Source: Coffea arabica
Lineage: Eukaryota > Streptophyta > Magnoliopsida > Gentianales > Rubiaceae
Reading direction: 5' to 3'
Assembly (NCBI RefSeq): GCF_036785885.1
Contig: NC_092329.1
Coordinates: forward strand, 4,092,001 to 4,156,000
Length of the DNA stretch: 64,000 nucleotides
The notes under the pieces were generated by a model that was not told where the DNA came from, searched no databases, and worked only from the letters and a program-made list of their open reading frames with translations. The position numbers were made by a program, and so were the translations under genes. Below are positions 49,239 to 60,522 of the stretch, in pieces; position 1 is the stretch's first letter, and each line of letters begins with the position of its first letter.

Positions 49239-51547
49239 TGATGTTGGTGTGCCTTCTGACCTTCATACAATATTAGCTTTAGCCGTAAGAGAACAGATCA
49301 CTGGAGGGCTTCAAATTTTGATGGCATATGTTCATATATAGATGAGGAAAATTTTGGTAAACTGGGCGGTGGAGAATTCAGAATTGGAAAGAAAACTGGT
49401 TAAGCTGTTTGATTTTGAGGATTTCAAACTCAATTGTGTGCTGTCCAAATTAAGTTAGGCCATTGGAGCCTTCGGGGAACTTTTCAAGTGTCAAACTTGA
49501 TAGTGACATCCCTCTTCGAGAAATCTTGAGGAATTACTAGCAGATGGAACTTGTGCAGCAAATTTCTTGTTTGGATTGCGATTTTCCGTCGGAAAATTAC
49601 GTCATTTTCCGTGATCACATTTCCCTATTACCTTTTTCCCTCACATACATCAAATCGCTACAGTAATTTTTCCATGAAAAATCATGGAAAATGCAATCCA
49701 AACAAGATTTTATAGTATCAATGCAGGACCTAATTCCTTAATGATCACATTAAGTTGATTTTGTTACTGTAAAAGAGAGCTTTTTATGTTCTGCGTTTAT
49801 GCATGATATACATATATATATACACACACACTGAAAGTTACATACTTTTGTGTATCCGATGAGTTGTTTCCCCAGTACGAATTTACTAAAATGTGAAATT
49901 TACATTGCATAAGCTATTGCTTATAAATTATATTCCCGAAGGAAAGGACAGAAGAAGGAAAAAGTCGACATTTTGGACCTTCCTGTGCTTGCGCATGTGG
50001 AATTTGTGGTTATGTCTCGTGGTTGTTGAACGGCCATTGAAGTTTTGTACTGCTGCAGTCAATGTTCCGTGTGTCGAGCAACCAAGGAAATATGTATTAT
50101 GGTAATCTTTCACGCAACTAAAACCAGTATGTATTGTCAAAGTCTCGTATCTCAGGATTTGAAGATGTTGGGTTCTAATTCTCTTTCTTTCTTCTAATTC
50201 TTAAATTTAACTCTTTTCTTGTTAGAAGAAAAAAACTCATAACTTTGTAAGCTTTCGTTTTTCTTTTTGCTGGAAATGGGAATCCAACCTGTAATTAACC
50301 AAGTTGACATCTAACTGAGAAGAAAAGTAAAAAAAAAAAAAAAAACAAGTGTATATTCAGCCGGTCACATATACTCGAATCTCAACTACATTCATAATAA
50401 TTTGGATTCGTTCTGTTTGTCGCCTCACTCACCGTTTCATTTTAACACATGTTCTCCCTTATATGCTTGTTATTTGCACAATTAGTAAGTCAATTGGTTT
50501 GGCATGAAAGAAAAAAAAAGGTCATTCACTAGATGTCTTGAAACTGTGTGTGTCTGTGTGATTTTTTCAAATATATATATAATGTGATTGTATGGTCAAA
50601 CTCAAAGGAGATGAAGAGGCACACAATAATAATGGAATAGATAATGCAATCATTGGCCAAAAAGGAAGAGGGACTGAAATTGATAAATAACCTAAATTTT
50701 TTATTATCCATCCAAAAAACTTTTTCAAATATTAATAAGTACATTTATATTTCTTTTTATGCTTGATCATTGTTGGTTGTGGTTTTGCTATGGAGATAGA
50801 GTTTCTTCTTTGTATTTAAGATGTTGACGTGCTTGGAGATTTAATGGCAGGTTAGATTATTTTGTTTTGAGAAGGTGTGAGCATTGGATTTGAAGTTTTG
50901 GGTGCGATTAGTTGTAAATAGGATTTTGATTTTTGGCAAAATGAATTTTTTGAAGATTTCTATAGTCATAATGATGCTTTTCTTTATCTTAAACTTGATT
51001 AATTCCATCCATGCCTAAATCTCTCCTAAGGATTTTCTTCAAAGTCATAATGTGGCTCATGTAGTAGGAGTAGTTAAACCACTTATATAGAACCAAATCA
51101 TGGCATTCTATATTGAAGATTATGCAAATATAAGAGCAGCTGATTGTGAGTTTGATCATTCCATGGAACCATATGGTGAGAATATTTCTGAAGAATGGAA
51201 CGAATCTTCAGAATTGGATGCATGCTTTGGGAGAAGTAATTTTATGATTATAATGATGTAATTACTTGGGTTTATAATTTAGAATTAGACTATTTGTTAG
51301 GTTAGTTTGTTAGTATAGTGGATTTGGTTGAAATATGAAAGAAAGCAATTGATAAAATAATTTTTGTAACGAAAAAGATAGTTTAGAATTTTTGAGAAAA
51401 ATATAGTCTTTTGGGCCTGTGTTGTTATATAAATACTAAAAGTAAAGGCGGTAGATATAATTTAATAAACTGAAGGAGAGGTCTCTATAATTACTAGAAA
51501 TCTCAGAAGAGGTTTCTGAAATTATCCCTTTAAAGTAATTGAATATG
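49239..51547. other. Intergenic: 5-phosphatase promoter side
   Basis: Left part is upstream of the 5-phosphatase ATG. A small MITE sits at 49566-49706. From about 50700 to 51540 the DNA is AT-rich with short frames broken by stops and nothing I recognise. Confidence 0.55.
49566..49706. mobile_element. Small TIR element (MITE), 141 bp
   Basis: Left end CTTGTTTGGATTGCGATTTT and right end AAAATGCAATCCAAACAAG are inverted repeats of about 18 bp with one indel. The tetramer ATTT flanks both sides. The interior (CGTGATCACATTTCCC, ATCGCTACAGTAATTTTTCC) has the look of an abundant plant MITE. The superfamily is uncertain. Confidence 0.75.
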
Positions 51548-51555
51548 GGGAAAGG

Positions 51556-51995
51556 TAGGGGTGTACGCGAGCCAAGCTACTCGCGAGTAGCTTGGTCAAC
51601 GACTTGGCTCGAACTCGGGTTGACCGAGTTCGAGCCGAGTTTCGAGTAGCTCGAATGAAAATCGAGTCGAGTTTCGAGTCAAAAATCCCCGGCTCGAGAC
51701 TCGTCGAGTCGGGGTTATTTAAATAATATATTTATAATTTAAATAATATATATGTATTATAATTATAAAATGACCATTATGAGTATAAGTTATATGGAAT
51801 TTACAAAATACTCTTCGTTATCGAGCCTTATCGAGTCGAGTTTCGAGCTACTCGCGAGTACATCGAGTCGAGTTTCGAGTATCAATTTTTTTGACTCGAT
51901 CGAGCTCGAGCCGAGCTCAAGCCTAGAGATATATGAGTCGAGTCGAGCTCGAGTATAGCACTACTCGAGCTCAACTCGGCTCGATTACATCTCTA
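51556..51995. mobile_element. Non-autonomous hAT element (MITE), second copy of the GAGCTCGA family
   Basis: Starts TAGGGGTGTACGCGAGCC and ends GGCTCGATTACATCTCTA, between perfect 8-bp duplications GGGAAAGG (51548-51555 and 51996-52003). The arms are dense in CGAGT/ACTCG and GAGCTCGA motifs around an AT-rich centre (51716-51800). Termini and structure match 29118-29541. It ends less than 200 bp before the putative first exon end of the F-box gene, so it lies in or at its promoter. Confidence 0.93.
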
Positions 51996-52003
51996 GGGAA
52001 AGG

Positions 52004-53440
52004 GCATGTAGGCCCCAGTTTTAATGGACGGAGCACCAAATTTCCAATATTTTGAGGGCCCCTCCTTCAATTCTTAATAAGTCTCTCAATTTCCCTTCAG
52101 GCTTCCCACTCGGCAAAAATGCTCCTGACAGCCGTTTTATATGCTTCTTATCTGCCAATTTGAGCCTGAAAAGAATCATCCTGTGAGTTCCCAAGCCCTG
52201 TTCTTCATATTTCACTACTTTAGGTGTTATAATAAATTGGGTTTTTTTTTTAATAATATCTCTATCCAACTCGTACTCTTTCTTTTTTCTTTTTTTTTTT
52301 TTAATTCTTATTCTTTCCTGAATGCACCTTTTTGTTTAATTGTCTTTTTTCTCATCACGTTAATTGATATGTAATTTAGTTTTCTCTGATTACAGCTTTG
52401 AACAATTTTCCAATGACCCTTTTAGATTACGGTCAAATACCCTTTGCGAAAATTTTTGGTATCGTTCAGGCTGCTGACTAATTTGGCAAAAGAAAAGAGA
52501 AACGATTACAATAGGTTGATGGATTTGTACTTAAAAACTTTGTAATTTGGAATCATAATCTATTGATGGAATGCTGATTCTCTCGGGGATTGGGTATTGA
52601 ACGCTTAAGCAACTTATATTGGAACTTAAATTAGCTCCTTGGTTCTTGTTTTTACTAAGGATAGAGAAGTTCCGCTTTTCTGGGAGCTAATGTGGGTCTC
52701 AGGCTGTTGTGGTATAGATTGAGGTTTTTGCGCTGTAGGTGAGATTGGGGTGTGGAAGGGATTAATTTGGGTTTCCATAATATCGACATTTTTGTTTTAG
52801 GGTGATTCGATGTCTTTTCCTTGTTTAGTCATGTATTAGAGTTTGATAAGGCTTATGAAGTCTGCTTTGTGTCAAAACTTGATTTTTGAGAAGAGAATCT
52901 TCTTTTTGGTTGGAAGAATTTGATGTATAGTGCATGTGTTATAAATGTTTTGAATATAGTGTTCTGAAGCTAAAAGGCTTTTGATTTTGCAAGTGTAAGA
53001 TGCATTACTGTTTTCAGGAATTTATGCCTTGGTCAGTCTTTGGATGAGAGATTGGTTCTGCATTTCCTATGTTGGTTCTGAAATTGAATTGTTATAGGAG
53101 GCTGAAAAACAAAACTTGGCCAAAAAAAAAAGGTTCAGATTTTGGAGGGGAGGAGGGTGCATTGCAATTGGAAGCAATCAACATGAAGTTGTAGGGATGG
53201 GATACTATTCTGTAAAACATAAAAGTTTCCTTCTTCGCTGTCTACCTCCAGTGACTTTCATTGTGAAATTTTGTATGATTGGATGTATTTCTTGCACACA
53301 ACAGTGATTGATTGCAAAGAATTGCGTAAAACTGATATTCTCGATTGATTACATGTGCAAATCAAAAGGTAGCAGTTGGTGACATTTTGCTTGTTTTGCA
53401 GCCGTTGAGGTGCAGCCATCAATTGTTTTTATTGCCATAG
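52004..53440 (+). other. Putative 5' UTR and leader intron of the F-box gene
   Basis: A donor ATCCT|GTGAGT at 52183 and an acceptor TTTTGCAG at 53401 define a likely leader intron of about 1.2 kb. No coding region is supported inside it. The leader exon would start near 52020. Confidence 0.5.
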
Positions 53441-55961
53441 ATGAGTAGCATGGTAAGACAGCTTCTAAGAGTAATTATGTGCATATGGTGTATTTTTCTT
53501 GTGCACTCAAGCTTTCAGCTTTATGCTACAGACTTTGGAGTTGTAACCTATCACTCTTTTGAATGATATCATTTCCCTCTCCTTTGTCCTTATCTCCATA
53601 AAAGTTCAAGTACATGTTGAAGCTGTAGTTTTGTTCTCTTGTCAACCAAGCTTCAAGCATAGCTCCAGAAGTGCATTTAGTTTTATAGATTATAGTTACA
53701 TCCACAGCAGAATTGTATCGATCTTCTGGAATTTAGGGGAAATATGAGCACTGTTTTGATGAAAAAATATATTTTCTTGTCTTATATTTTACTATTGGAG
53801 GAGCTCTACCGAATTACAAAATCTAAAGAAAAGTTAAATTTGTTGAACCTTCTATATCTAGATTAATCAGTTGAAAAAAGAAAATAGCAGAGCAACTTGC
53901 ACTGCAGTCAGAATGACTGGTGTTCACCAATAAATGTTGGCAAGTAAGTGCTTAAGGTTGCCCATGCTGTTGTTGGTACTTGAATTGAGGGGAATTGTGG
54001 AATTCAAGGAATGTCATTAGTACCACTCCTTCCATCCTCCCCCTTCTTTTGCTCTATGCTCAGTTACTTTTAGATAGGTGTGCCTTATTAATCTGAAGTT
54101 GTACATCTAACTGTGCTTGATGCAAACTAGGTAAGTATTTTCTCCAATGATCATTTGACCAAGTTTCTTTGTGTCTTTGACATGCAGAAGCAACGGGAAC
54201 CACCCAAGTTCCTTTGCAAATTGGAAATGGAGGTGGATAAGATTAGCAACTTACCAGGACATATCATAGACAAGATTTTGTCCCATATGTCACTGAGGGA
54301 TGCTGTAAGAACTAGTGTCTTGTCAAGCAAGTGGAGATACAAATGGGATACACTTCCACACCTCGTATTTGATAACCAATCTGTCTTGGTTTCATCACAA
54401 GATCAGACCCTAATTAAGAATAAGCTTGTTAACATTGTTGACCATGTCCTTTTACTCCATTCTGGGCCGATACAAAAATTTAAGCTCTCTCACCGTGATG
54501 TTCAAGGTGTCAGCGATATTGATAGATGGATCCTGTTTTTATCAAGAGGCGCCTTAAAGGAATTTGTTCTTGAGATATGGAAAGGCCATAGATACAAGCT
54601 CCCATCATCTATATACTTTTGCCAAAACTTGATTCACTTGGAGCTCTTTAATTGTCTTTTAAGACCCCCAGCTACGTTTGATGGGTTTAAAAATTTAAAG
54701 AGCATAGATCTTCAGCACATTACAATGGACCAAGATGCATTTGAGCATCTAATATCTAGTTGCCCTTTGCTTGAGAGACTTACACTCATGAATTTTGATG
54801 GTTTCACGAATCTTAATATTCATGCGCCGAATCTTCTTTTCTTTGACATTGGAGGTGTATTTGAAAACGTGAGCTTCCAGGATACTTTCCAGCTAGCTGT
54901 AGTGTCCATTGGATTGTATACAAACACAGGATTTGATCGTAATCATACTTTTGGCAGTGCTGGAAATTTGATTAAGTTTTTTGCTCACCTGCCTCGAATA
55001 CAAAGGCTTGAGGTGCAGAGTTATTTCTTGAAGGTATGCGGTTTTTGCTATCACTACAAGATAGATGTAAGATCTTATACAATAGTTAATGTTCAAAGAA
55101 TTGCTTTGAGCAGATTTAGTTGTTATTTGATAGTTTAGTCAATTAAGTGAATTGGTTAACAGTTGCATCTTAACATCCTCTACTTACTTCTTTACCTGTT
55201 CATGGTCTTACTGAGTGCATAGAAGAAAGAAGTTGTACAACTGATTGAATAATTTTGGAAATACCTAATCCTTGATTCATGTCTGAATCTGATTGCCTTC
55301 CATTATCTTCTACTTGTCTTTAGTATTTGACAGCTGGTAAAGTTCCTGGAAGACTGCCTACACCTTGTATTGAGCTCAGCTTTCTTTCCCTAAGGATAAA
55401 TTTCAATGACGTAGAGGAGAGTTTGGCTGCTCTTTGCCTTCTTAGAAGTTCACCTAATCTACAGGAGCTTGAGATGTTGGTGAGTACATCCTGCTTCACG
55501 AGTTTAGTACTTCAAAATTTGTCATGTGATACATTGTTCTGTCAAATTTTAATGTTATCTTGCTACCTCATGATTCTTACCACTCGCCTAGTGCTTTTTT
55601 TAAAGAACTCATTTAGACATTGCTACTCGGGAATTTACTTTCTATTGATTTGATGAACTTTAACCAGGCTCGGCCAGAGGAGCAGAGTGCCATGAGAATT
55701 TCTGCAAATATTGTGGAAGAAGATTATGAAAATTGTCCATTTAATCAACTGCGATTTGTTAAAATTGCTGGCATCTCTGGTCTCAGACAAGAACTGAATT
55801 TTATCAAATTTCTGCTTGCAAATTCACCTGTTCTCGAGAAAATGACTGTTAAGCCTGGTTCAACCGATGGAGGATGGGAGTTGCTAAAAGAACTGATGAA
55901 GGAGTTGCTCCGATTCCGGAGAGCTTCAGTACAAGCTCAAATTATTTACCTGGACCCTTAA
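53441..55961 (+). CDS. F-box/FBD/LRR protein (At1g13570-like), 4 exons
   Basis: Preferred exons are 53441-53452, 54188-55033, 55324-55479 and 55668-55961, giving 435 residues. The first coding exon holds only MSSM: ATGAGTAGCATG follows an in-frame TAG and abuts a donor (ATG|GTAAGA). The next acceptor (TGACATGCAG, 54187) leads into KQREPPKFLC, resembling the At1g13570 N terminus as I recall it. An unspliced start at 54182 (MQKQREPP) is the alternative. The F-box lies at about 24-62 (ISNLPGHIIDKILSHMSLRD, then VRTSVLSSKWRYKW), followed by leucine-rich segments (FCQNLIHLELFNC, FKNLKSIDLQHI, CPLLERLTL) and a C-terminal FBD-like region ending LLRFRRASVQAQIIYLDP. Such proteins are thought to be substrate receptors of SCF ubiquitin ligases; substrate unknown. 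Borders are GT-AG and in phase. Confidence 0.9.
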
Positions 55962-56922
55962 TGTATTCTTAGCCATTCACTGATGGATTCATGCCTTTTG
56001 AAGAATAGTCACTTGCTGACATTATATCCGTCAGTTAACTTTCGATTATCAGTATTTGAACCCTTACAAGATTAGTGTTATCATTGGAGTACCGTTGTTA
56101 AATAATTTGAGCCCATTCCAGCAAATCCAATTTATGATTTTCCATCGATCAGATGTGATTATCAAACTAGCATACGAGCTGTGACCTTTTGTGAACTTTC
56201 CATCTTTGACGTTGCTTTCTGTGACTGGTACGGCAAGCCTGCTTCTTGGTTCAGATGAGGTGCATATGGTATCTTCTTGCCATGCACTAACACTTTCTCA
56301 GCTTCATGCTAGGTGATTTGCAACGGTGATTACTATGTCATTAACAGTTGTTTCAAGGACTTCCTCATGATTTTATCCTTTATACAATGCCATGCCTTTG
56401 TTATGGATGATGTGAATGGCAAGGTTTTAGCCCTGTCGGGAGATAAATCTCTTTTGGACCAGCTTAGAATGCGGTCACAGTGGATTTAAGGATTTTCATT
56501 AATCATGAGGAATCTATTGGATATCTAACATTGTTATTGCCGTGAAAGATTTTTTTTTTTTTTTTTTTTTGGTTTGAGAATCTCAAGCATGGATCTAAAG
56601 GACCCAAAAGTAGAGAAAATAGAACCCTGTCAAATGGAATTGATGCATCTTTGTAGATTTTTTTTCTTTAAAAAAAAATCAGGAGTAATACCCACCTTTT
56701 CCTTGTTTTTAACAGCAAAAAGACTCCAGGAAAGTTTGTTGGGTCGGGGTTGGGGTGGAGGTGGAATGGAGAGTACCATGTGGTGTGGTGGAAGAGGAAT
56801 GGCTGGTCGGGTTTCAACTTTCCTTGTCAGCTTCAAATTCTACTGGAATTTGAAAAAGTTACCAAATTGAAGTACCCCCACTTCAATTTTAACAGAAACT
56901 GAAAAGAAGAGGAGGCAATCAA

Positions 56923-57637
56923 TGTTTTGAAACTCGGACCGTTAATTGAACCAGCAAGGTGTTTGGATCGCAGTTCAATCGATCTCAGTTCAACTTCAAT
57001 TCAATGAATTTTTTTAAAAATAAATTATATAAATATATATGCACAGGATAAGATATTCAATTGACTAATTTAGGATTTTATCTGATAAAAAGTTTGATAT
57101 TTTTAAAGAACTTGGACTATCACAAAAATTTTTTAAAAATTATAAGTTCAAACAAATAAATTTCATCTCAATTGTATTTACTAAAATATAATCTTAAATT
57201 CTACCCAAGAATATTATAATATTCTGAAATTAAACAAAATTCATGTCTTTAGGAATTAGACATTATGAATTTAAACCATGTATTTGGGGATTAAAGATTG
57301 CAACTTTGTTTTTTTTTTTTTTTTTTTAAATGGGGCTTGGATGAAATCATGAAACTAGAAAGTAGAGATTCAAACTTAATAAGAGACAGAAAATGAGAAG
57401 AAAGTAAATGGATGTGGCACTTAATGACTAACCTTTGGAGAATAAGAACCTATTCATTTTTTTTTTTCAGTTTAATAGACAAAAATAAAAAACTGCCAGT
57501 TCAGCTGTTCATTCAAATTCGCACGATTCTCATTAGTTCTTAAGTTTAATCAACCCAAAGTATGTACCAGACCGAAATCATGATTGGTTTGCGGTTCGAT
57601 CGATCAAACAGGTCGGTTTAACCTGAGTTTCAAAACA
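56923..57637. mobile_element. Non-autonomous TIR element, 715 bp
   Basis: Left end TGTTTTGAAACTCGGACCG and right end CCTGAGTTTCAAAACA are inverted repeats. Inner sequences also pair loosely (GGATCGCAGTTCAATCGATC near the left, GCGGTTCGATCGATCAAAC near the right). Flanks GGCAATCAA and GGCAATTAA are similar, though a four-base offset on the right makes the duplication imperfect. The interior is AT-rich and non-coding. MULE-type is my best guess. The ends resemble the small unit at 32141-32241. Confidence 0.7.
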
Positions 57638-57687
57638 CGGAAGGCAATTAATGATGAGCTAAAAATGTCACGTGTCATTCATCAATC

Positions 57688-57706
57688 TCTCTCTCTCTCT
57701 CTCTCA
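57688..57706. repeat. (CT)n microsatellite
   Basis: About nine CT dinucleotides bordering the tail of the inverted SINE. Confidence 0.85.
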
Positions 57707-57710
57707 CCCC

Positions 57711-57984
57711 TTTTTTTTTTTAATAAAAGTATTTGGATGAATTCGGCTTCGATTACTATCACGGATTAGGACATACCTCTAATAGGTAGCTTAAATAGAT
57801 TCTTACTCCTTACATATTGTCTACCAACACAGTCTTATTTCTTACACATTGTCTATCAATACAAACACAGTCTTACTTTTTACACACCATTCGTCAGTGC
57901 AATTTCACATTGATAGCGGAATTTGAATATACAATTTTTTATGAGGAAGTGATCATTCTTGCCAATCGAGCCAACCTGTGCTGG
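57711..57984 (-). mobile_element. tRNA-derived SINE, copy 2 (inverted)
   Basis: On the minus strand the head reads GGTTGGCTCGATTGGCAAG (A box) and later TGTATATTCAAATTCC (B box). The tail ends in a run of 11 A, seen here as T at 57711. It aligns by eye with 45730-45940 at the head and in the last 45 bp before the tail, while the middle is longer and diverged. The 11-mer CATCAATCTCT stands at 57680-57690 and 57985-57995; the left copy is separated from the tail by the CT microsatellite, which may have grown from the duplicated target. Confidence 0.68.
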
Positions 57985-58399
57985 CATCAATCTCTATTTC
58001 TCTGGACAAGGAAGAGCCAGGGGTAAAGAAAACGATGAATTGATGAGAGCAAATACGCCAGACTTAGCTAGGTTGTGAAAAGGATTGAATCGACGAGAGC
58101 AAATCCGCCAGCTGCCATTCAAACCTCTCATCGACCAAGTATGCAATGGAGGACAACACAAAATTATAAGAATACCTCAAACTTCATATATCTCCATTTG
58201 CAATGTTGCTTGCACATATAAAGCTAAGCTACAAACTCTTACAAATTTCTCTTAACGAAGGGGCGAGTTAGGTTCTTGTGTTGAATCAACCCACAGCCAT
58301 AGCCAACTTGCTTCCATGACAGCTGATAGATAATCCTTGCTGAAATCGTAAGAAAGCAATAATAACGTCAGTGGAAATCCAACTCTGCCTGCTTGAGTC

Positions 58400-59818
58400 A
58401 TGGGGAACTGGGGGGAGCTACTTCTTGATGGTCACCCTGGTGAAGGAGAACTCCAGAAAAATGTGGGCATCGGTAAAAGATTCGGTATAGAGTCTAAGAA
58501 GTTATGGATGATAGCTGGTCCCATTACTCTGGGAGCCATTTGTCAGTACTCATTGAACGCTATCACATTAACTTTTGTTGGTTTTGTTGGGGAGATTGAA
58601 CTCGCCGCTGTCTCCATCGGTAACTCTGTCATTTCTGGCCTTGCATTTAGACTCATGGTATGTAACAAAATCTAATTAAGTTCCATTGATGCACTTCTCA
58701 TTGGTTACACACTTGAACTTCTTTCTCTGTTACTTCTGCATGCAATTGTCACTACTCCAGTTGACCTTTGCAGTTGGGAATAGGGAGTGCCCTGGAGACT
58801 TTATGCGGACAAGCATTTGGCGCAGGACAAATAAGGATACTTGGGATATACATGCAGAGATCATGGATAATCGTTGTTACCACTGCCACCATTTTGCTTC
58901 CCATTTTCATATTTGCTCCTCCTGTTCTTGAGTTTTTTGGAGAGACCACTGTCATCTCTAGGGCTGCTGGTCAGCAATATTAATATAGATCATAGGACTT
59001 CCCATTCTCTTAACTGTACTTGGTTAATTCTCAGGCGAGGAAAATAAAGCCAGTATACTTTGACTTCAGATAATCAAATGTCGCGGAACAGAGGCTAACA
59101 TGATTGGCAACTGATTGACTGCATGAATGTGGTCAAAATTTCGCAAATATTTTGCATACAACAATTAAAGATAAATACACTGTTAATGTTTTTCCATCTT
59201 TTGGCTTTGTAGTGCTAGAACTATCTTAAATGCTCTTCAGACTTGCATTCTTTGAAAACTGACCTTTGGCTTGTGCAGCTTTGCTGTTGAATATTGAAGC
59301 CTATTAACAGTTTCCCCTGAATTGTTGATCATCTCTTAATTCTGATAATTTCCTATTGGTATGATAGTCTCTATAAATACAGACTATTGGGTCTAGGCAC
59401 TCTTTCGGGCAGATTATTCTGGACATCCAGAGTTTTGGCCTGACGAATTGATGGATAGATGAAAACTATACATCTTGCAAAAGGACCATCTCAAGTTGCA
59501 TCCGACGAACAGCAGAGTGGACTTCATGCAACAAAGAGACTTTCTAGAAAGATTTTGCTTAACATTCTTGCGGGAGTTGCAATTGGAGCTGGATGGCAAT
59601 CTCTTATAGCATGTGTCAACGTGGCCTGGGCTGCTATTACATTTGCATCCTGTTGGTATTCACATTTCACTTTGGAGATATGGCATATATGTGGCTTTTA
59701 TCTGTCTTCTCTGGACGCACTTTGATATTTGCAATCAACTCCAAATTGATTAACTTTGGGTTGTCTGCAGACTGTAATACTAATAATCATTGCTTCAATC
59801 AGAAACTGGGATAAAGAA
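58400..59818 (+). pseudogene. MATE/DETOXIFICATION transporter pseudogene
   Basis: The first coding exon (58400-58657, from MGNWGELLLDGHPGEGELQ) and second (58774 to about 58969) read cleanly and are classic MATE: SKKLWMIAGPITLGAICQYS, SALETLCGQAFGAGQ, YMQRSWII. The third block, about 300 residues of the usual 480-500, is missing. Only a C-terminal remnant follows at about 59556-59818: GVAIGAGWQSLIACVN in one frame, then FTFHFGDMAYMW in another, then TVILIIIASIRNWDKE after a preserved acceptor (CTGCAG, 59770). Reading past exon 2 meets a stop after AGQQY. MATE proteins export metabolites or toxins by proton antiport, but this copy cannot make one. Clean early exons suggest a recent loss, or that an intact source copy lies elsewhere. 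Confidence 0.88.
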
Positions 59819-60522
59819 GTGAGCATTCTACCCTTTGCCACTCTCAAATTTCTTTCGGCATCTCCACTCATGAAGGCTTGTTGCAAAAAGTGGTACCATT
59901 AGCATTTTAGCATGTGTTGGGATCCTGAGTAGAGTTTCAAAATTTGCAGTTCAGCATTTTGTCCCTGAATATTTTTTGCAAAGAAAAATTTCACTTTCAT
60001 GGAATGGAAGTGAGGAAGAAGTAGTAAAGAAAGCGTAGAGTACTAAAGCACGAGGACTCATTTTGTATGACAAATGACCACTACATAATCGTTTGCATCA
60101 ATAATCCAAAGATGCCTAGCATAATTGTAATTTATTGCCCAAAAGGCTCCAAAAAAAGCCAATAATTGTAATTATTAACATACAAATTGAGTGTCCAAAT
60201 TTAGAAGACATAAAGAGATCCGAACTTAAATGCATTCCCCAATTTTCAAAATTATAAAGGTAATTCCAAGTCAAATACTGGATCAATTTCCTCATCAAAT
60301 GTCAGTGAACTCGAATCTTATATTTTCTCATGCTTTTATTTACGAATGAAAAAAAAAAGAAGCAAAATAGAAATATTTAGCAAATATGGGTTCCTTAAGA
60401 GGGGGGGGGGGGGGGGGGGGGAAGAGTAGAGGGCACTTCAGTCAATTCAAGTACATTATCGCCTAAGACTATACTACAAGTGGAGTGCCCTCTCCTACAC
60501 GAACAACGAAGAGCAAAAAGCC
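59819..60522. other. RPS9 promoter region
   Basis: Upstream DNA of RPS9, with no coding signal. A G21 tract lies at 60401-60421, about 100 bp before the ATG. Confidence 0.65.
60401..60421. repeat. G21 homopolymer tract
   Basis: Twenty-one consecutive G on the plus strand, 101 bp upstream of the RPS9 start codon. Confidence 0.93.

Larger units (their letters stand above)
55962..58399. other. Intergenic between F-box gene and MATE pseudogene
   Basis: No supported gene. It holds the F-box 3' side, a T22 run near 56550-56571, a TIR element (56923-57637), a CT microsatellite (about 57688-57706) and an inverted SINE (57711-57984). Confidence 0.6.

Noticed and set aside
50700-51300. Possible degraded protein-coding stretch
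   Set aside because: Short broken frames with no motif I can name; treated as non-coding.
51548-52003. CRISPR-like short repeats (CGAGT clusters)
   Set aside because: No regular spacing and no unique spacers; these are palindromic arms of a MITE in a plant genome.
59414-59555. Possible extra exon just before the MATE C-terminal remnant
   Set aside because: The frame is open but shows no MATE sequence; it looks like intron remnant.
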